Source: Helianthus annuus
Taxonomy: Eukaryota; Streptophyta; Magnoliopsida; Asterales; Asteraceae
NCBI RefSeq assembly: GCF_002127325.2
Contig: NC_035447.2
Location: forward strand, 26,179,762-26,243,761
Reading direction: 5' to 3'
Length of the DNA: 64,000 nt
The notes under the pieces were generated by a model that was not told where the DNA came from, searched no databases, and saw nothing but the letters and a program-made list of their open reading frames with translations. This document shows positions 33,435 through 45,800 of the stretch, piece by piece; within the stretch, counting starts at the first letter, position 1; each line of letters opens with the position of its first letter. Position numbers and translations under genes: made by a program.

Positions 33435-34109
33435 TGAAGCTTTGATGCCCATTAAATGCAAATTACATATCCCAATGAGAGTTTTAAATTTCAAATTAAC
33501 CTCCATTTTAATCAAACCTCTATTGTTGAAGCTGATTGTGGGCCAAAGTTTTAAATTTCAAATTAACCTCCATTTGAATATGAGTGAAACAGAGCTTTCA
33601 ACTTTGTATATGGGCAGACCTTTGCCCTTTATACGTGGGCAGTGGTTTGAAGAAAGAATGTGGGCCATCTTTAAAATTTTAAAGTGGGGCAGTGGTTTGA
33701 ATTATGATGTCACTATGCTCTCTCCATGGCTTCCACCTCATCATTGATGACATAAGAAAAGCATTGTTGGACAACCTCTATGGCTGCCACATAAGCTTTT
33801 CTTATGTCACTGAGCTTTCTCCTTTTATTGATAGTATAGATTTGAATGTGAGTGAAGCAGAGCTTTCAACTTTGTATGTGGGCAGACCTTTGCCCTTTAT
33901 ACGTGGGCAGTGGTTTGAAGAAAGAATGTGGGCCACCTTTAAAATTTTAAAGTGGGGACAGTGGTTTGAATTATGATGTCACTATGCTCTCTCCATGGCT
34001 TCTACCTCATCATTGATGACATAAAAAAAGCATTGTTGGACAGCCTCTATGGCTGCCACATAAGCTTTTCTTATGTCACTGAGGTTTCTCCTTTTGTTGA
34101 TAGTATAGA
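33435..34109 (-). repeat. Repeated 5' terminus of Helitron H1
   Basis: Three 5'-end-like sequences occur in series on the minus strand. TCTATACTTTC ends at about 33433, TCTATACTATC at about 33831 and TCTATACTATC at 34109. Each is followed by a GACATAAGAAAAGC block. The last two segments, about 278 bp each, are close direct copies. Open frames here (33442-33976) follow the repeats and are not called genes. Confidence 0.75.
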
Positions 34110-34901
34110 TAGATGATATAAAAAAACACCTGCTAAACTCCATGTGTACATAGTTAAGAAATCATAAACCGGTTGGATTTTACCTTTAAATTAAAAGTAA
34201 TTATAAAAACAATAATAATGATCATTTCAATATTTTACTAGGATATAAATAAAATGGGAACATTGATAAATTTTTAAGTGGTGACCAGGTTCGTATGACC
34301 GTGTCATGGGACTCCTATTGAACAACAATACAACGAAATTCAATAACTAACATAATTTAGAACATAGTAATATTGTAGGGTTCTGCGACGTTTGATTCAA
34401 GTTAAATATTCGTCATTAAGTATAGATTTTATGGTCTTTCTTCTTAGCATCTTATTGTTTTTCATTGCATTTATCGCAAAGGGAAATTGATAATCTTTAT
34501 CGAAATGTAAATCACCAACCTTTCATGGCTTGTTGCCATAGCTATCATATGAGGCAGACAAATCGTGTCTTAACAGGTTTAACATGTTTCTGACGGCGTG
34601 CACAATATAAGTTTCAAACATGATTACGACTCGTTTAACTACTTTCTACCTCATGTTTATAAAACAGTTTTATGTTTTATGTATAAAGATGAATAAATGA
34701 TAGATCATAACATTGTAATTTTAATTATTTTAAAAATTAAAAAAGTCAAAGGGTGTATTTTTCAGTCAATCAGGTCTAATCGTGTCTTAACAGGTACCCA
34801 ATTGCCAGCCTATCTAGATAATTTATTTTTCATGCTCGTATCGTGTGTTCCAATGATTATCGATTATTAAGCATATAAAAGGTTATTTGGTTATTATATA
34901 G
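34110..34901. repeat. Tandem duplication copy 2, flank S2
   Basis: This is homologous to 13259-13511 joined directly to 14590-15134. It starts TAGATGATATAAAAAAACACC, lacks Helitron H2, and is about 96-97% like S1. The homology continues into the left arm of the fold-back element to about 35100. Confidence 0.85.
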
Positions 34902-37900
34902 GGTTATTGAATTTTATCACCCCTAACTATTGACTATTGGCTGCTGTCACCCTCAACTATCAATTTGACGTCCGTAACCCCCAACTTAACACTTAGTGTG
35001 TTCTGTCACCATGTTGTTAACTGATCACTAACTTTTGATCATGTTTTTATACTTTTGGGGTGTCTTATGGATCTTAGGAAGCTTTTAGGGATCTTAGGAA
35101 GGTTTTAGGGATCTTTGGACACCCCGAAAAGTATAATAACAAGCTCAAAAGTTAGTGATCAGTTAACGATGTGGTGACAGAACAAACTAAGTGTTAGGTT
35201 GGGGCTGACAGCCATCAAAGTGATAGTTGAGGGTGGCAGCGGCTAATACCCAATAGTTAGGGGTGATAAAATGTTAAACCTTGTAAATTTATGTCCAATA
35301 ATATATCAACACGTGTCATGGACTTTAAACGTGTAAAGAAGTGATTTAGAGGTACTAAAGTTGACAAACAAGGAAAGTATGTGAATAAAAGGGTTCAAAA
35401 TGTCAACAACGGATAAATATACTTTAAAATAATCCTACATGATGTTTATACCGTTAAACGAATAAATCATGGATCATACGAAGCTAATTGTGGAAGAAAG
35501 TGAGAGATTACAAACTACAAGGGTTAAATGTGTCAACATGTTTAAAGTATACCTCTGAGTGACCTTTTAGCGAACCCGAAGCTTTGTAACGATAAATTAT
35601 GCTCACTAGAATGTGTGATAAAAATTTCACAAAATTTCGTTATCGTATGAGAAAGTTATGATAAAATTCGTATATGAGGGGTTAAAAGCGTCAATGTTGA
35701 AATTTATGACTTTTCGGGTGATCATAAAGTTAACCGAGGACTTAACAAAGTTTGTATATGTCTTGGAGCCCTTAAAAGTTAAATTTGAGGGTAAAAAATG
35801 CAAGAAATAAAGCTAAAACCACGTTTACAAGGACCAGGGACCTAAAGTGCAAAGTTTGGAAACTTGTAACCTGAGTCTGGGCTTCACACGGGCCGTGTAA
35901 GGCTTGCCCAGGACCTTACGCGGGCCGCCTGGGATTGCCAGCATCAGAAAATGTGGACAACTGCCTGTGAAAGCTATGTAACCGACTTTGAACACTTGTT
36001 TTACATACCAGGGGCTGCTCCAACCAGTTTTCATGCAATAAGGGCACCTGTAATGATCCCACAACACTTGTAGACTTCTTTGGCATCATCCCATGAGATC
36101 AAACTCACTATAAAAGAACCCACTTAGTTGCAACAATTCACACTTCATTTGCAAACCTTCACAACTTCACTTCTGGAGCTCTCTGGTCAGCAACCAAGAT
36201 TCCTTAGGCTTGCTAATCGTGCATAGGACCATTGTAAGTGTCCTTAACCCTTCCTAATTCAGTTTAGCTTAGTTAATTAGCTTAAAGTCAAACCGTCGTA
36301 ATTAAGGTTTGACTTCGAGATTAATCAATAATTGTCCAGTCAAATCTCGAATTAAAAATACCTATGAGTTGGTAATTATGTGGGTAATAAACCCTTAAAA
36401 GGGTACTCTCTGATTCCCACTCTAAATAGGTCAAATGTCGAGTCAAAGCTAATCTTAAAAAGTCAACAGAAAGCTTATTTTCAGATTAATGCATAATTAG
36501 TAATGTAGAAGCCATGCAACCTGTTTTATCATTAATATAACTTGGTAATTAATTTAAGAACATGTCTAAACATGTTCAACCCGATAATTTTCAGTTTAGG
36601 CTCGGTTCGAAACCGAAAGTCGCACAGTTTGACTTTTGCTTTGACTTTCAGTTCTGACCCATTTAAGCATAGTTTAGAAATGCCTTAGAGCCTTATTAGG
36701 ACCAGGTTTCATGTTAGTATAACCCTCTGTGATTATACAATTTGGTTCATTAGTTATCCGATTCATATGCATGTTTCTGTTAAATGCTTAATTGTTGACT
36801 ATTATGCCCTTTTAACCTTAAAACGATATTTTTGAAAAAGTAAAAGAATAGAAACCTTTGTTACTGATTTATAAACTTTTCCCTAAAATTTGACATCAGT
36901 TTGAGGCCTAGATTAAGAGTTATGCTCATTAGCGTAAATGAAAAGCTTTTTATTAATTAAACGGCGTAATTAGCATATAACCTATCTAAACCCAATTTTC
37001 AATATCAAACCTTTTACCCACTAATGTAAAATAATATTTTGGGATTTTTGAAGATTTTTATTTATTTTTAGGTTGAGCATAACATAGGGTTCTAAGCTTG
37101 ATTCGGTTATTGTCGGTTTTGCCCTTTTGGCCTATAAAATGAGTTTTACAAATCCTTTTGATACCAAACCCTTTTCTACTAATCTAATATGACAAATAAA
37201 ATATTTTGAGCCTCCTGGAAAAATAAAAATATCAGTTTTCCTTTAAAAACCCGGAAATAGCTCAAAATCGCCTTTTTAAGCATTTTTAACGCATAGTATG
37301 TATTAAAAATATTTTAAACATATAAGGTTTGATGCCTACTGATATTTTAGTAAATTTTTATATTTTAACAGTAAGCAAAAGTTTTAAGCTCAGATTTCCA
37401 GTTTTGACCTTTTTAGCTTATGTGAAATTACCAAAATGCCCATACGGTGCATAGTTCGGTTATAAATGATAAAATTCACATATATGTAATACCCCACTGT
37501 TATAACTTATTAAATTAAGTATTTTACTGGTTATATCAGACCTGTAACTCAGATTATTATTTAAACTCTTTTATAACCTTTAAAATGACCAGAATGCCCC
37601 TACGAGGCATATTTTGAGTTTAAAATCATTTTGGGCATAATAGAAGATATCTTACTGATGTCACAACATATTTAATGCATATTAACTTAGGAAACCTGTA
37701 TATGACTCTTATGGTTACCCATTACGCATTATTCGCGTTCGGTTCGGTTCGGTTTATGTAACTAGTTTGCATAAATTAGCCGAAACGGGTCAAACCTTAT
37801 CATTTTTGTCTCAAAATCCAGAATGTGTTTAGTTTACCCATATTATACAAGTCTCCAAACTTGTCGGGTCTAAATCACATTCTATTCCGGTCTTCGCTTA

Positions 37901-38866
37901 TTCATGCGTTTGAACCGTATCTTCCTTTAAAACTAACCGGTCTAAGCTTAGGCTAAATTAAAGACCCGTTAGGAATCTAATAGGTTATTATAAACCTTCG
38001 TTCCAGAATAGGAGACCCGGTAAAAGCTACGTGCACTTGCTTATTGTGATTATTACTTGCAAAGGTAAATACTTTTAACTTATTTTCCCTGATACGGGCT
38101 TGGGGTACGGTATATAAAATACCGCTTGGTCGGGCATTGAATCTTTAATCGTATGAAGGTTAATTTATTGAAATGACCCGTTTAAATTGTTTTCGTTGCT
38201 TAAAGCCTTTGGGGGGTTAATGACCATGTCCCGGATATCCTTGGCATCATTTAAAAGAAATGGCCACGACCTTAGCACGCGGGTGTAGGCGTACACCCGA
38301 CAGTGCATTTATAAATAAAGAGATATAACCGCCTGTTTCGAGAATAACTCACCGCGGGACTATATCATGTGGTGTGTCAATTAATCTTTAACCCGGTGCT
38401 CAGCCCGGGCTACTGAACGCATAAGAAATATGTAATTCTTTTACAAGTTTATATATAAATAATTATCTCAAGTTATAAAATCTTTTGTGCCATGTGCATT
38501 CAAATCAATTTTAAACATTTTCGAAATGAGTCAGTTAAATTGTATTTACCAGTGTAAACTGACGTATTTTCCCTAAAAGGCTAAGTGCAGGTACTAATCG
38601 GAATAGGCTGGTCTCTCCTAGCATCAAATAGAAGTCTGTTGAACAAAGTTTCCTTTTTATTCGGTCCGCCTGTGGATTTGTTTCAACTATCTTGTGATAC
38701 TTAATATTACCATTTATTAAGTTGAAATAAATCTACCTTTTGCTTCCGCTGGGCATTTAAAATTGTGTTGTTTGACTATGATGATATCAACTACGTCACG
38801 ATACTCTCCATCGGGCCCACCGGTAATACGTGGAAATATCGGGGTGTGACGTAAAATCCAATAACC
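34902..38866. mobile_element. Fold-back element split by a solo LTR
   Basis: Arms of about 170 bp are inverted copies: left from GGTTATTGAATTTTATCACCCC, right ending GGGGTGATAAAATCCAATAACC once the solo LTR (35272-38851) is removed. The original length was about 380 bp. The apex near 35070-35105 has repeated GGGATCTTAGGAAGG. It is perhaps Mutator-like; no clear target duplication was found. Confidence 0.65.
35272..38851 (+). mobile_element. Solo LTR of the element B family, plus orientation
   Basis: It begins TGTTAAACC and ends GGGGTGTGACG. The flanks are a perfect 5-bp duplication TAAAA (35267-35271 and 38852-38856). Its end is the diverged complement of element B's LTR (CACCGG, GGGCCCACCGG, TACGTCACGATA motifs in order). 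TATAAAAG at 36109-36116 is the LTR promoter. GC-rich arms at 35888-35932 lie about 180 bp upstream of it. The internal region was lost by LTR-LTR recombination. Confidence 0.85.
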
Positions 38867-39541
38867 TCAAAATTATAGTAACAAGCTCAGTAGTTAGGGG
38901 TGATAAAAGTATAGTAACAAACTCAGAAAGTGTTATAAAAAGTTTTGAAATAAAGAACTTCAATCTTAAGCTTGAACCTCAAAATTGGTGAGCTTCATTG
39001 TTTAGACTACCATGGCAAGATGAAAGAAAATGGTAGAAAAGTAGGCGAATCATAGAAAAGGTGAAGTTAGTGAGGTTAGAACTCACTTAGAATGTTCTGG
39101 AAGTGTTATGCTCAAAATGCTCGATTTCAGTAAGTTGGGAGAGAAATTCAGAGTGTGGAAGGAGAGAAATAAGGGTGAGGGTTGATATTTATAGGCTGAA
39201 ATGGAGGTTGGAACGAATAGGCTTTGGGCGAATGGGCCTGGAGCGACTGGGCTGCCTTTCGTGCGAAAGGCATGGTCCCTTCGTGCGAAGGGCTAGTCCC
39301 TTTGCTCGAAGACTCAAGTTTTGCCGTTTTTCGCGTATTTCAGCCAGTTTTAAGCGTTTTAAGCGTGTAATTGCAATGCATATGTGTATTGTATGAATAA
39401 ATGCATGTATAAACTGATTTTGCATGTATAACAAGTATGAGTTTGCGTATAAATAGGTATCCAGTTTGCACGCATAACGAGTATGTAACGAATGTATAAC
39501 AAGTATGTACAGAATAAGTATAACACAATGTATAAAAAGAT
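38867..39541 (-). mobile_element. LTR fragment of another Ty3/gypsy element
   Basis: TATAAATA on the minus strand (39186-39193), a TATGCTCAxxxTxCG motif shared with element A's LTR, and two palindromes (CCTTTCGTGCGAAAGG at 39255-39270, CCCTTCGTGCGAAGGG at 39277-39292) suggest an LTR in minus orientation. Its right part is cut by insertion of element B at 39542. The borders are uncertain. Confidence 0.45.
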
Positions 39542-42500
39542 TGTCACACCCCGATTTCCACACGTTTCACCGGTGGGCCCGGTGGGGGACTATCGTGACG
39601 TAGTTGGCAACAATATAGTCAAACAACACAATATATAAATGCACAGCGGAAGCAAAAGATAGATATATTTCAACTGAATATAATTGTAATATCGTGTATC
39701 ACAAATAGTCGAAATAATTCACAGGGGATCAAAAATAAATAGGAATATAATGTTCAACAGTTTGACGTCCAAGCTTGCGAGAATTATTGAGGACGCTAGG
39801 AGAAAGCCATCCTATTTCGTTTAGTACCTGCAGTTAACCTTTTTGGGAAAAATACGTCAGTTTACACTGGTAAATACATTCAACCGACACATTTGTGAAA
39901 GGTTTAATAAAATTGATTTGAATGCACGTGGCACAAACTTTTATAACTTGGGATAATTGTTTTAATATAATACTTGTAAACGAATTACATGTTTCTTTGC
40001 GTTCAGTAGCCCGTTCCGTAGACCGGGTTAAAGACTAATAGACACACTACAGGTATAATGCCCACAAGGTAAATCCTTAAGTGAGATACCATTTTTCATA
40101 TGCAGCTGTCAGGTGTACGCCTACACCCCGTGCTTAGGTCGTGGCCATCTCGTAAGATGATGCCAGGGATATCTGGGACATGGTCATTAACCCCCCAAAG
40201 GCTTTAAGCAAACAAATCAAGTTTCTAACGGGTCATATTGATAATACTTAACCACTAATCGATTAAGGTCAATTGCCCGACCAAGCGGTATTTTATATAC
40301 CGTACCCCAAGCCCGTATAGGGAAATAAGTTAAAAGTATTTACCTTTGCAAGTATAATTCACAAACAGCTAATGAAGGTTTATAATAACCTATTAGAATC
40401 CTAACGGGTCTTTTAATTTAGCCTTAGCTTAGACCGGTTAGTTTTAACGAAAGATACGGTTCGAACGCACGATTAAGCGAAGACCGTAATAAAATGTGAT
40501 TTAGACCCGACAAGTTTGAAGACTTGTTTAATATGGGTAATCCAACCACATTCTGGATTTTGAGATAAAAATGACAAGGTTTTACCCGTTTCGGCTAATT
40601 TATGTAAACTAGCTACATAAACCGAACCGAACGCGTAAATGGCGTAACTGGTAACTGTGAGAGTCCTACACAGGTTTCCTAAGTTAATATGCTCTAAACA
40701 GGTTGTGATATCAGTAGGATACCTTCCATTATGCCCATAACGAGTTAAATCCCAATATACGCCCCGTAGGGGTATTTTGGTCATTTTAAAGATTATAAAA
40801 GAGATTTCCGGGTTATACAGGAAATCTGAGTTTTCTGACCAGGTTATAAAGTTCAAAATACTTTATTTATTATTTAAAATCAGTAGCAATTGGATTCGGG
40901 TCAAAATACCATGTAGAACTCTTTTTATGTCCGAAAAGGGCATATTCGGTATTTACCGAATCAAGGCCAGAACCGTAGGTTATGAGCCGGTTAAAAATAA
41001 TTAAAAATCTTTAAAAATCTCAAAATGTTATTTTACATCTGTGTGTAAAAGTTTTGGTGTCGAAATTCGGGTTTAGATAGGCTTTATGCTAAATGCGCCG
41101 TTTAATTACTAAAGTTTTCTTAATTGCGCTATTTAGCATAACTCCTATTCTGGACCTCGGATTGACATGAAATTTTAGGGACATATTTAGAAATCAGTAA
41201 CTAAGGTTATTGTCCTTTCACATATCCAAAATTCTCGTTTTAAGGTCAAAAGGGCATTGTGGTCAACTTTAAGCATATAACGGAAATGTGCAAAAGATTC
41301 GGACAAACAACGAACCAGCCACAGAGGGTTATACCATCATGTAACCTGGTCCTAAGAGAGTCCTAAGGGATATCTAAATCATACCAAAGCAGGTCAGAAC
41401 TGAAGTCAAAGCAAAAGTCAAAGTTTTGCGACTTTCGGTTCCGAACCGGGTCAAAACAGAAAATGGTCGGATAAAACAAGCTTAGACCAGTTATAATACT
41501 TATTATCAAGTTATATTAGTAATAAAACAGGTTACATGCCATCTACATTGTTAATTATGCATTAAATCGAAAATTAGTATTCTGTTGACTTTTTCTAAGC
41601 AACTTTGTCCCGACATCTGGACTAGTTAGACTGGGAATCAGAGGGTGCCCTTTTAAGGGTTTAATGCCCACATAATTACCAACATATAACTACCTTTGAT
41701 TTGACTAATTACTGGACCATTTGTGATTTATCGTTAAGTGAATCGTTAATTACGACGGTTTGACTTCTAAGCTATAACCAAGCAAAAACTTAACTAAGAA
41801 AGGTTAAGCACACTTACTGAAGTCCTATGCACGACCAGAGATGAGTAGAGAGAACACTTGAGCTCCAGAAATGATCAGAAGTGAAGGAAATGAGGTGTGG
41901 TTACAATGTGTGCATACAAGGCCTTTATATAGTAACTTAGACACCTTAGATCATTGCCACACAAGTCTACAATGGATCCCTGATCATCAACAAGTGTCCC
42001 TGAGTCCTAGGGGTCATTTAGGGGGCGCCCATGCAGCTTAATAATGGCTCCAAGTCGGTTAAAACACCAAACAGTGCTTCTGTCCGAATTTTCTGCATCT
42101 GGGAGTCTGTCGCGGCCCGCGTAAGGTTCTTCTAACCTTTACACGGCCCGCCTGAATCTCTCTGTCAGGAATCATATCATTCTACTATTGACGCGGCCCG
42201 CGTAAGTCCTATGTAACTCTTACGCGGCCCGCCTGAGACCTGCTGTAAGATTTTTCAAATCTTTTTACATTATTACAGCCGGCTCTTGGCGTTTTGAAGG
42301 GGTAACTTTGCATTTTGGGCCTTTCTTATTTACGTATAAGCGCCTCGGGACTTTTACCCGATTTGTTAAGCCCTTGGTTAGTTTACAACTACCCGAAAGG
42401 TCTCAACTTTCAATGTTGACGCTTTTAACCCCTCTTAAACGAATTTGATCATAACTTTCTCATTTGATAACGAAACTTTATGAAATTTATATCGTGCATT

Positions 42501-42837
42501 CTAGCGAGTGTAATTTACCGTTACAAAGTCTCGGGTTTGTTAAAGGGTCACTAAGAGGTATAACTTAAACATGTTGACACATTTAACCCCTGTAGTTTGT
42601 AATCTCTCACTTTCTTCCACATTTCGTTCCGTATGATCCATGATTCATTCGTTTGAAAGCACGAGCATTATTTAGGGTTACTGTAAAGTATATTTATCCC
42701 TTGTTGATATTCTGAACCCTTAAATTCACATATTCTCTATGTTTGTCAACTTTAGTCCCTCTGTAGTATTTATTATCACGTGCAAACTTATGACACGTGT
42801 CAACACACTATAGGACGCAAATTTTCGAGGTGTTACA
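39542..42837 (-). repeat. Element B 3' LTR (3.3 kb)
   Basis: TGTCACACCCCG begins and GGTGTTACA ends it in plus orientation. TATATAAA is on the minus strand at 41924-41931. Four GC-rich CGCGGCCCGCGTAAG-type motifs lie at 42111-42235, upstream of the TATA box in element sense. Confidence 0.9.
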
Positions 42838-42876
42838 TCCTCACCCCCTTAAAAGAAATCTCGACCTCGAGATTTA

Positions 42877-45800
42877 CTAAAACAAATGAGGGTACTTTTC
42901 TTTCATCGTGGATTCTACCTCCCACGTGTACTCGGGACCTCTACGGGCATCCCATTTAACCTTTACAATCGGTATATACTTCCTTCGAAGCTTCTTAACT
43001 TGTCGATCCTCGATCGACACAGGTTTTTCGACAAACTTCAAACTCTCATCTATGTGTACATCTGTATGCGGTATGACTAGTGATTCATTAGCGAAACACT
43101 TCTTCAGATTGCAGATGTGGAAAACGTTATGAATACCATTGAGCTCTTCCGGTAAGTTTAACTTATAGGCACCCGATCCAACACGTTCGATTATCTCGAA
43201 GGGTCCAATGTATCTCGGGCTTAACTTGCCTTTCTTACCAAATCGCATCACTCCCTTCCAGGGTGATACTTTAAGCAATACCTTGTCACCTACCTCGAAG
43301 TGAAAGGTTTACGCTTCAAATCTGCATAGCTTTTCTGCCTATCTCGGGAAGTTTTCAGACGGTCACAAATCTGGACAATCTTGTCCGTCGTTTCAAATAT
43401 TATTTTAGGTCCTGTCATCTGGACATCTCCAATTTCCGCCCAACAAACGGGTGTTCTGCACTTCGTACCATACAAGGCTTCAAAAGGAGCAGCTTTAATG
43501 CTCGTATGGTAGCTATTGTTGTATGAGAACTCGACTAATGGTAGGTGGTTATCCCAACTACCACCTAAATCAATCACACATGCACGAAGCATGTCTTCCA
43601 ATGTTTGGATTGTACGCTCACTCTGTCCGTCCGTTTGAGGATGGTAAGCCGTACTTAAGTTTAGCTGCGTACCCAAAAATTGTTGGAAGCTTTTCCAAAA
43701 ATGTGACGTGTATCTGGTATCTCTATCAGAGATAATAGACACAGGCACGCCATGTAGAGATACAATCTTATCTATGTATAATTGAGCTAACATGTCGGAG
43801 CTATAAGTCTGCTTAATGGGTAGAAAATGTGCTGACTTAGTCAACCTATCAACTATTACCCATATCGTATCGTTTCCTTTCCTTGTTTTCGGCAACTTGG
43901 TGATAAAATCCATTGTCACCATTTCCCACTTCCACTCGGGAAGTTTAGGCTGTTGCAGCAAACCTGACGGCATCTGATGTTCAGCCTTGACTTGCGCACA
44001 AGTCAAACATTTAGGTACATAGGTAGCTATAGACTTCTTCAAGCCTATCCACCAGAAGTTTGCCTTCAAATCCTGGTACATCTTGTCAGCTCCAGGATGA
44101 ACAGAGTATTTGGAACTGTGGACTTCCTGGAGGATAACATCTCGTAGTCCTCCATAAAATGGAACCCATATTCGTCCATTTAACCTTAAAATTCCGTCCT
44201 TTCCGTAGGATAACTGTTCTTCAGTCACTCCTAGCTTTTCATTAGGATAGTTAGCTTCCAGCACAACTTCCTTCTGTGCAGCTAGCAACCTTTCATTCAG
44301 ACTATTCTTTATCTCGATGCTATTGGCATTGATTCTAATAGGCTTCACTCGTTCCTTTCGACTTAAGGCATCGGCGACTACATTCGCCTTGCCAGGATGG
44401 TATCTTATCTCACAATCATAACCGTTCAAAGTCTCCATCCACCGTCATTGCCTCATGTTCAAATCCTTTTGGTTGAACAGATGCTGGAGGCTCTTGTGAT
44501 CAGAACAGATCACACACTTGATGCCATATAAGTAGTGCCTCCAGAGCTTTAGTGCAAATACAACGGCACCCAACTCCAAGTCATGGGTGGTGTAATTCTT
44601 TTTATTGCACTTTTAACTGACGTGAAGCATAGGTAATAACCTTGCCTTTCTGCATAAGCACACAACCCATCCCGGTGTGTGACGTATCACAGTATACTAC
44701 AAACTCTTCTATACCATCAGGCAATGTCAACACAGGTGCATTGCCCAGCTTCTGCTTAAGTATATCAAAGGACTCTTGCTGCTTAGGACCCCAGTTAAAC
44801 TTAACATTCTTTCTAGTCAAAGAAGTTAGGGGTGCAGCAATCCTTGAAAAGTTCTCAATAAAGCGTCTGTAATAACCTGCTAATCCCAAGAAGCTGCGAA
44901 TTTCTGTGGGCGTCTTCTGCTCTTGCCAATTCATGACAGCTTCCACCTTGGCGGGATCCACTGGAATACCACACTCACTAACCATATGTCCAAGGAATTG
45001 GACTTCTCGAAACCAGAATTCACATTTAGAGAATTTGGCGTAAAGCTTCTCTTGTTGAAGTAGTGAAAGAATACAGCGAAGATGCTTTTCATGATCAGCT
45101 TGGTTCTTTGAATAAATCAGAATGTCATCTATGAAGACGATAACAAATTTGTCCAAGTATGGCTTGCAGACACGGTTCATGAGATCCATGAATGCCGCTG
45201 GTGCATTAGTGAGCCCGAACGGCATCACTAGGAACTCGTAATGACCATAACGAGTCCTAAATGCAGTCTTGCGCACGTCTTCATCTCTAATCTTCAATTG
45301 GTGATAACCTGACCTCAGATCGATCTTGGAGAAGTAGCTTGCCCCTTGAAGTTGGTCGAACAGATCGTCGATCCTGGGTAAGGGATATCTATTCTTGATA
45401 GTGACCTTGTTAAGCTCATGGTAATCGATGCACAGATGCATCGATCCATCCTTCTTCTTGACAAATAAGATTGGTGCTCCCCAAGGAGACGAACTAGGTC
45501 TAATGAAACCTTTGGCTAGCAATTCATCCAGTTGAGTTCTTAATTCTTTCATCTCTGTTGGTGCCAGCCTGTAGGGTGCTCTTGCAACAGGTGCTGCCCC
45601 AGGGATAATGTCAATCCTAAACTCCACTTGCCTATCTGGGAGTAAACCAGGTAGTTCTTCGGGAAAGACTTCAGGGTATTCCGAAATAACAGGGATATCT
45701 TCAATCTTGGGTTTCGGTTCATCGATAGTTACCTGTGCCATGTAGATGACACAACCCTTCTTCAAACATCTAGAAGCCTTGAGCATAGTCACTTGCTCAG

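Larger units (their letters stand above)
16147..34109 (-). mobile_element. Helitron H1, gene-carrying, with nested retrotransposon A
   Basis: The minus-strand 5' end is TCTATACTATC at 34109. The 3' end is CTAG at 16147, six nucleotides beyond a perfect 7-bp hairpin, GACCCGT/ACGGGTC (16157-16178). The host A at 16146 and T at 34110 are adjacent in the tandem copy (13258/13259), proving insertion without target duplication. Without element A (10,634 bp including its TSD) H1 is about 7.3 kb. It holds a multi-exon B3-domain gene copy, a divergent pair of small ORFs, and arrays of AACATCTGTTTAAGG and related motifs near its ends. No Rep/helicase is seen, so it must have been mobilised in trans. 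Confidence 0.85.

Noticed and set aside
33442..33976. Two similar plus-strand ORFs (101 and 90 codons)
   Set aside because: Their similarity comes from the tandem duplication of the Helitron 5' terminal region. There is no independent evidence of a gene.
40473..40856. 127-codon ORF found twice (also 50785-51168)
   Set aside because: Both are the same stretch of element B's LTR. The duplication reflects the LTR pair, not a conserved gene.
44445..44447. TGA followed by CGG in element B pol, resembling the UGA-CGG readthrough context
   Set aside because: The matching position in element A is arginine and a frameshift lies nearby. It is better explained as a CGA to TGA mutation in a decaying copy.
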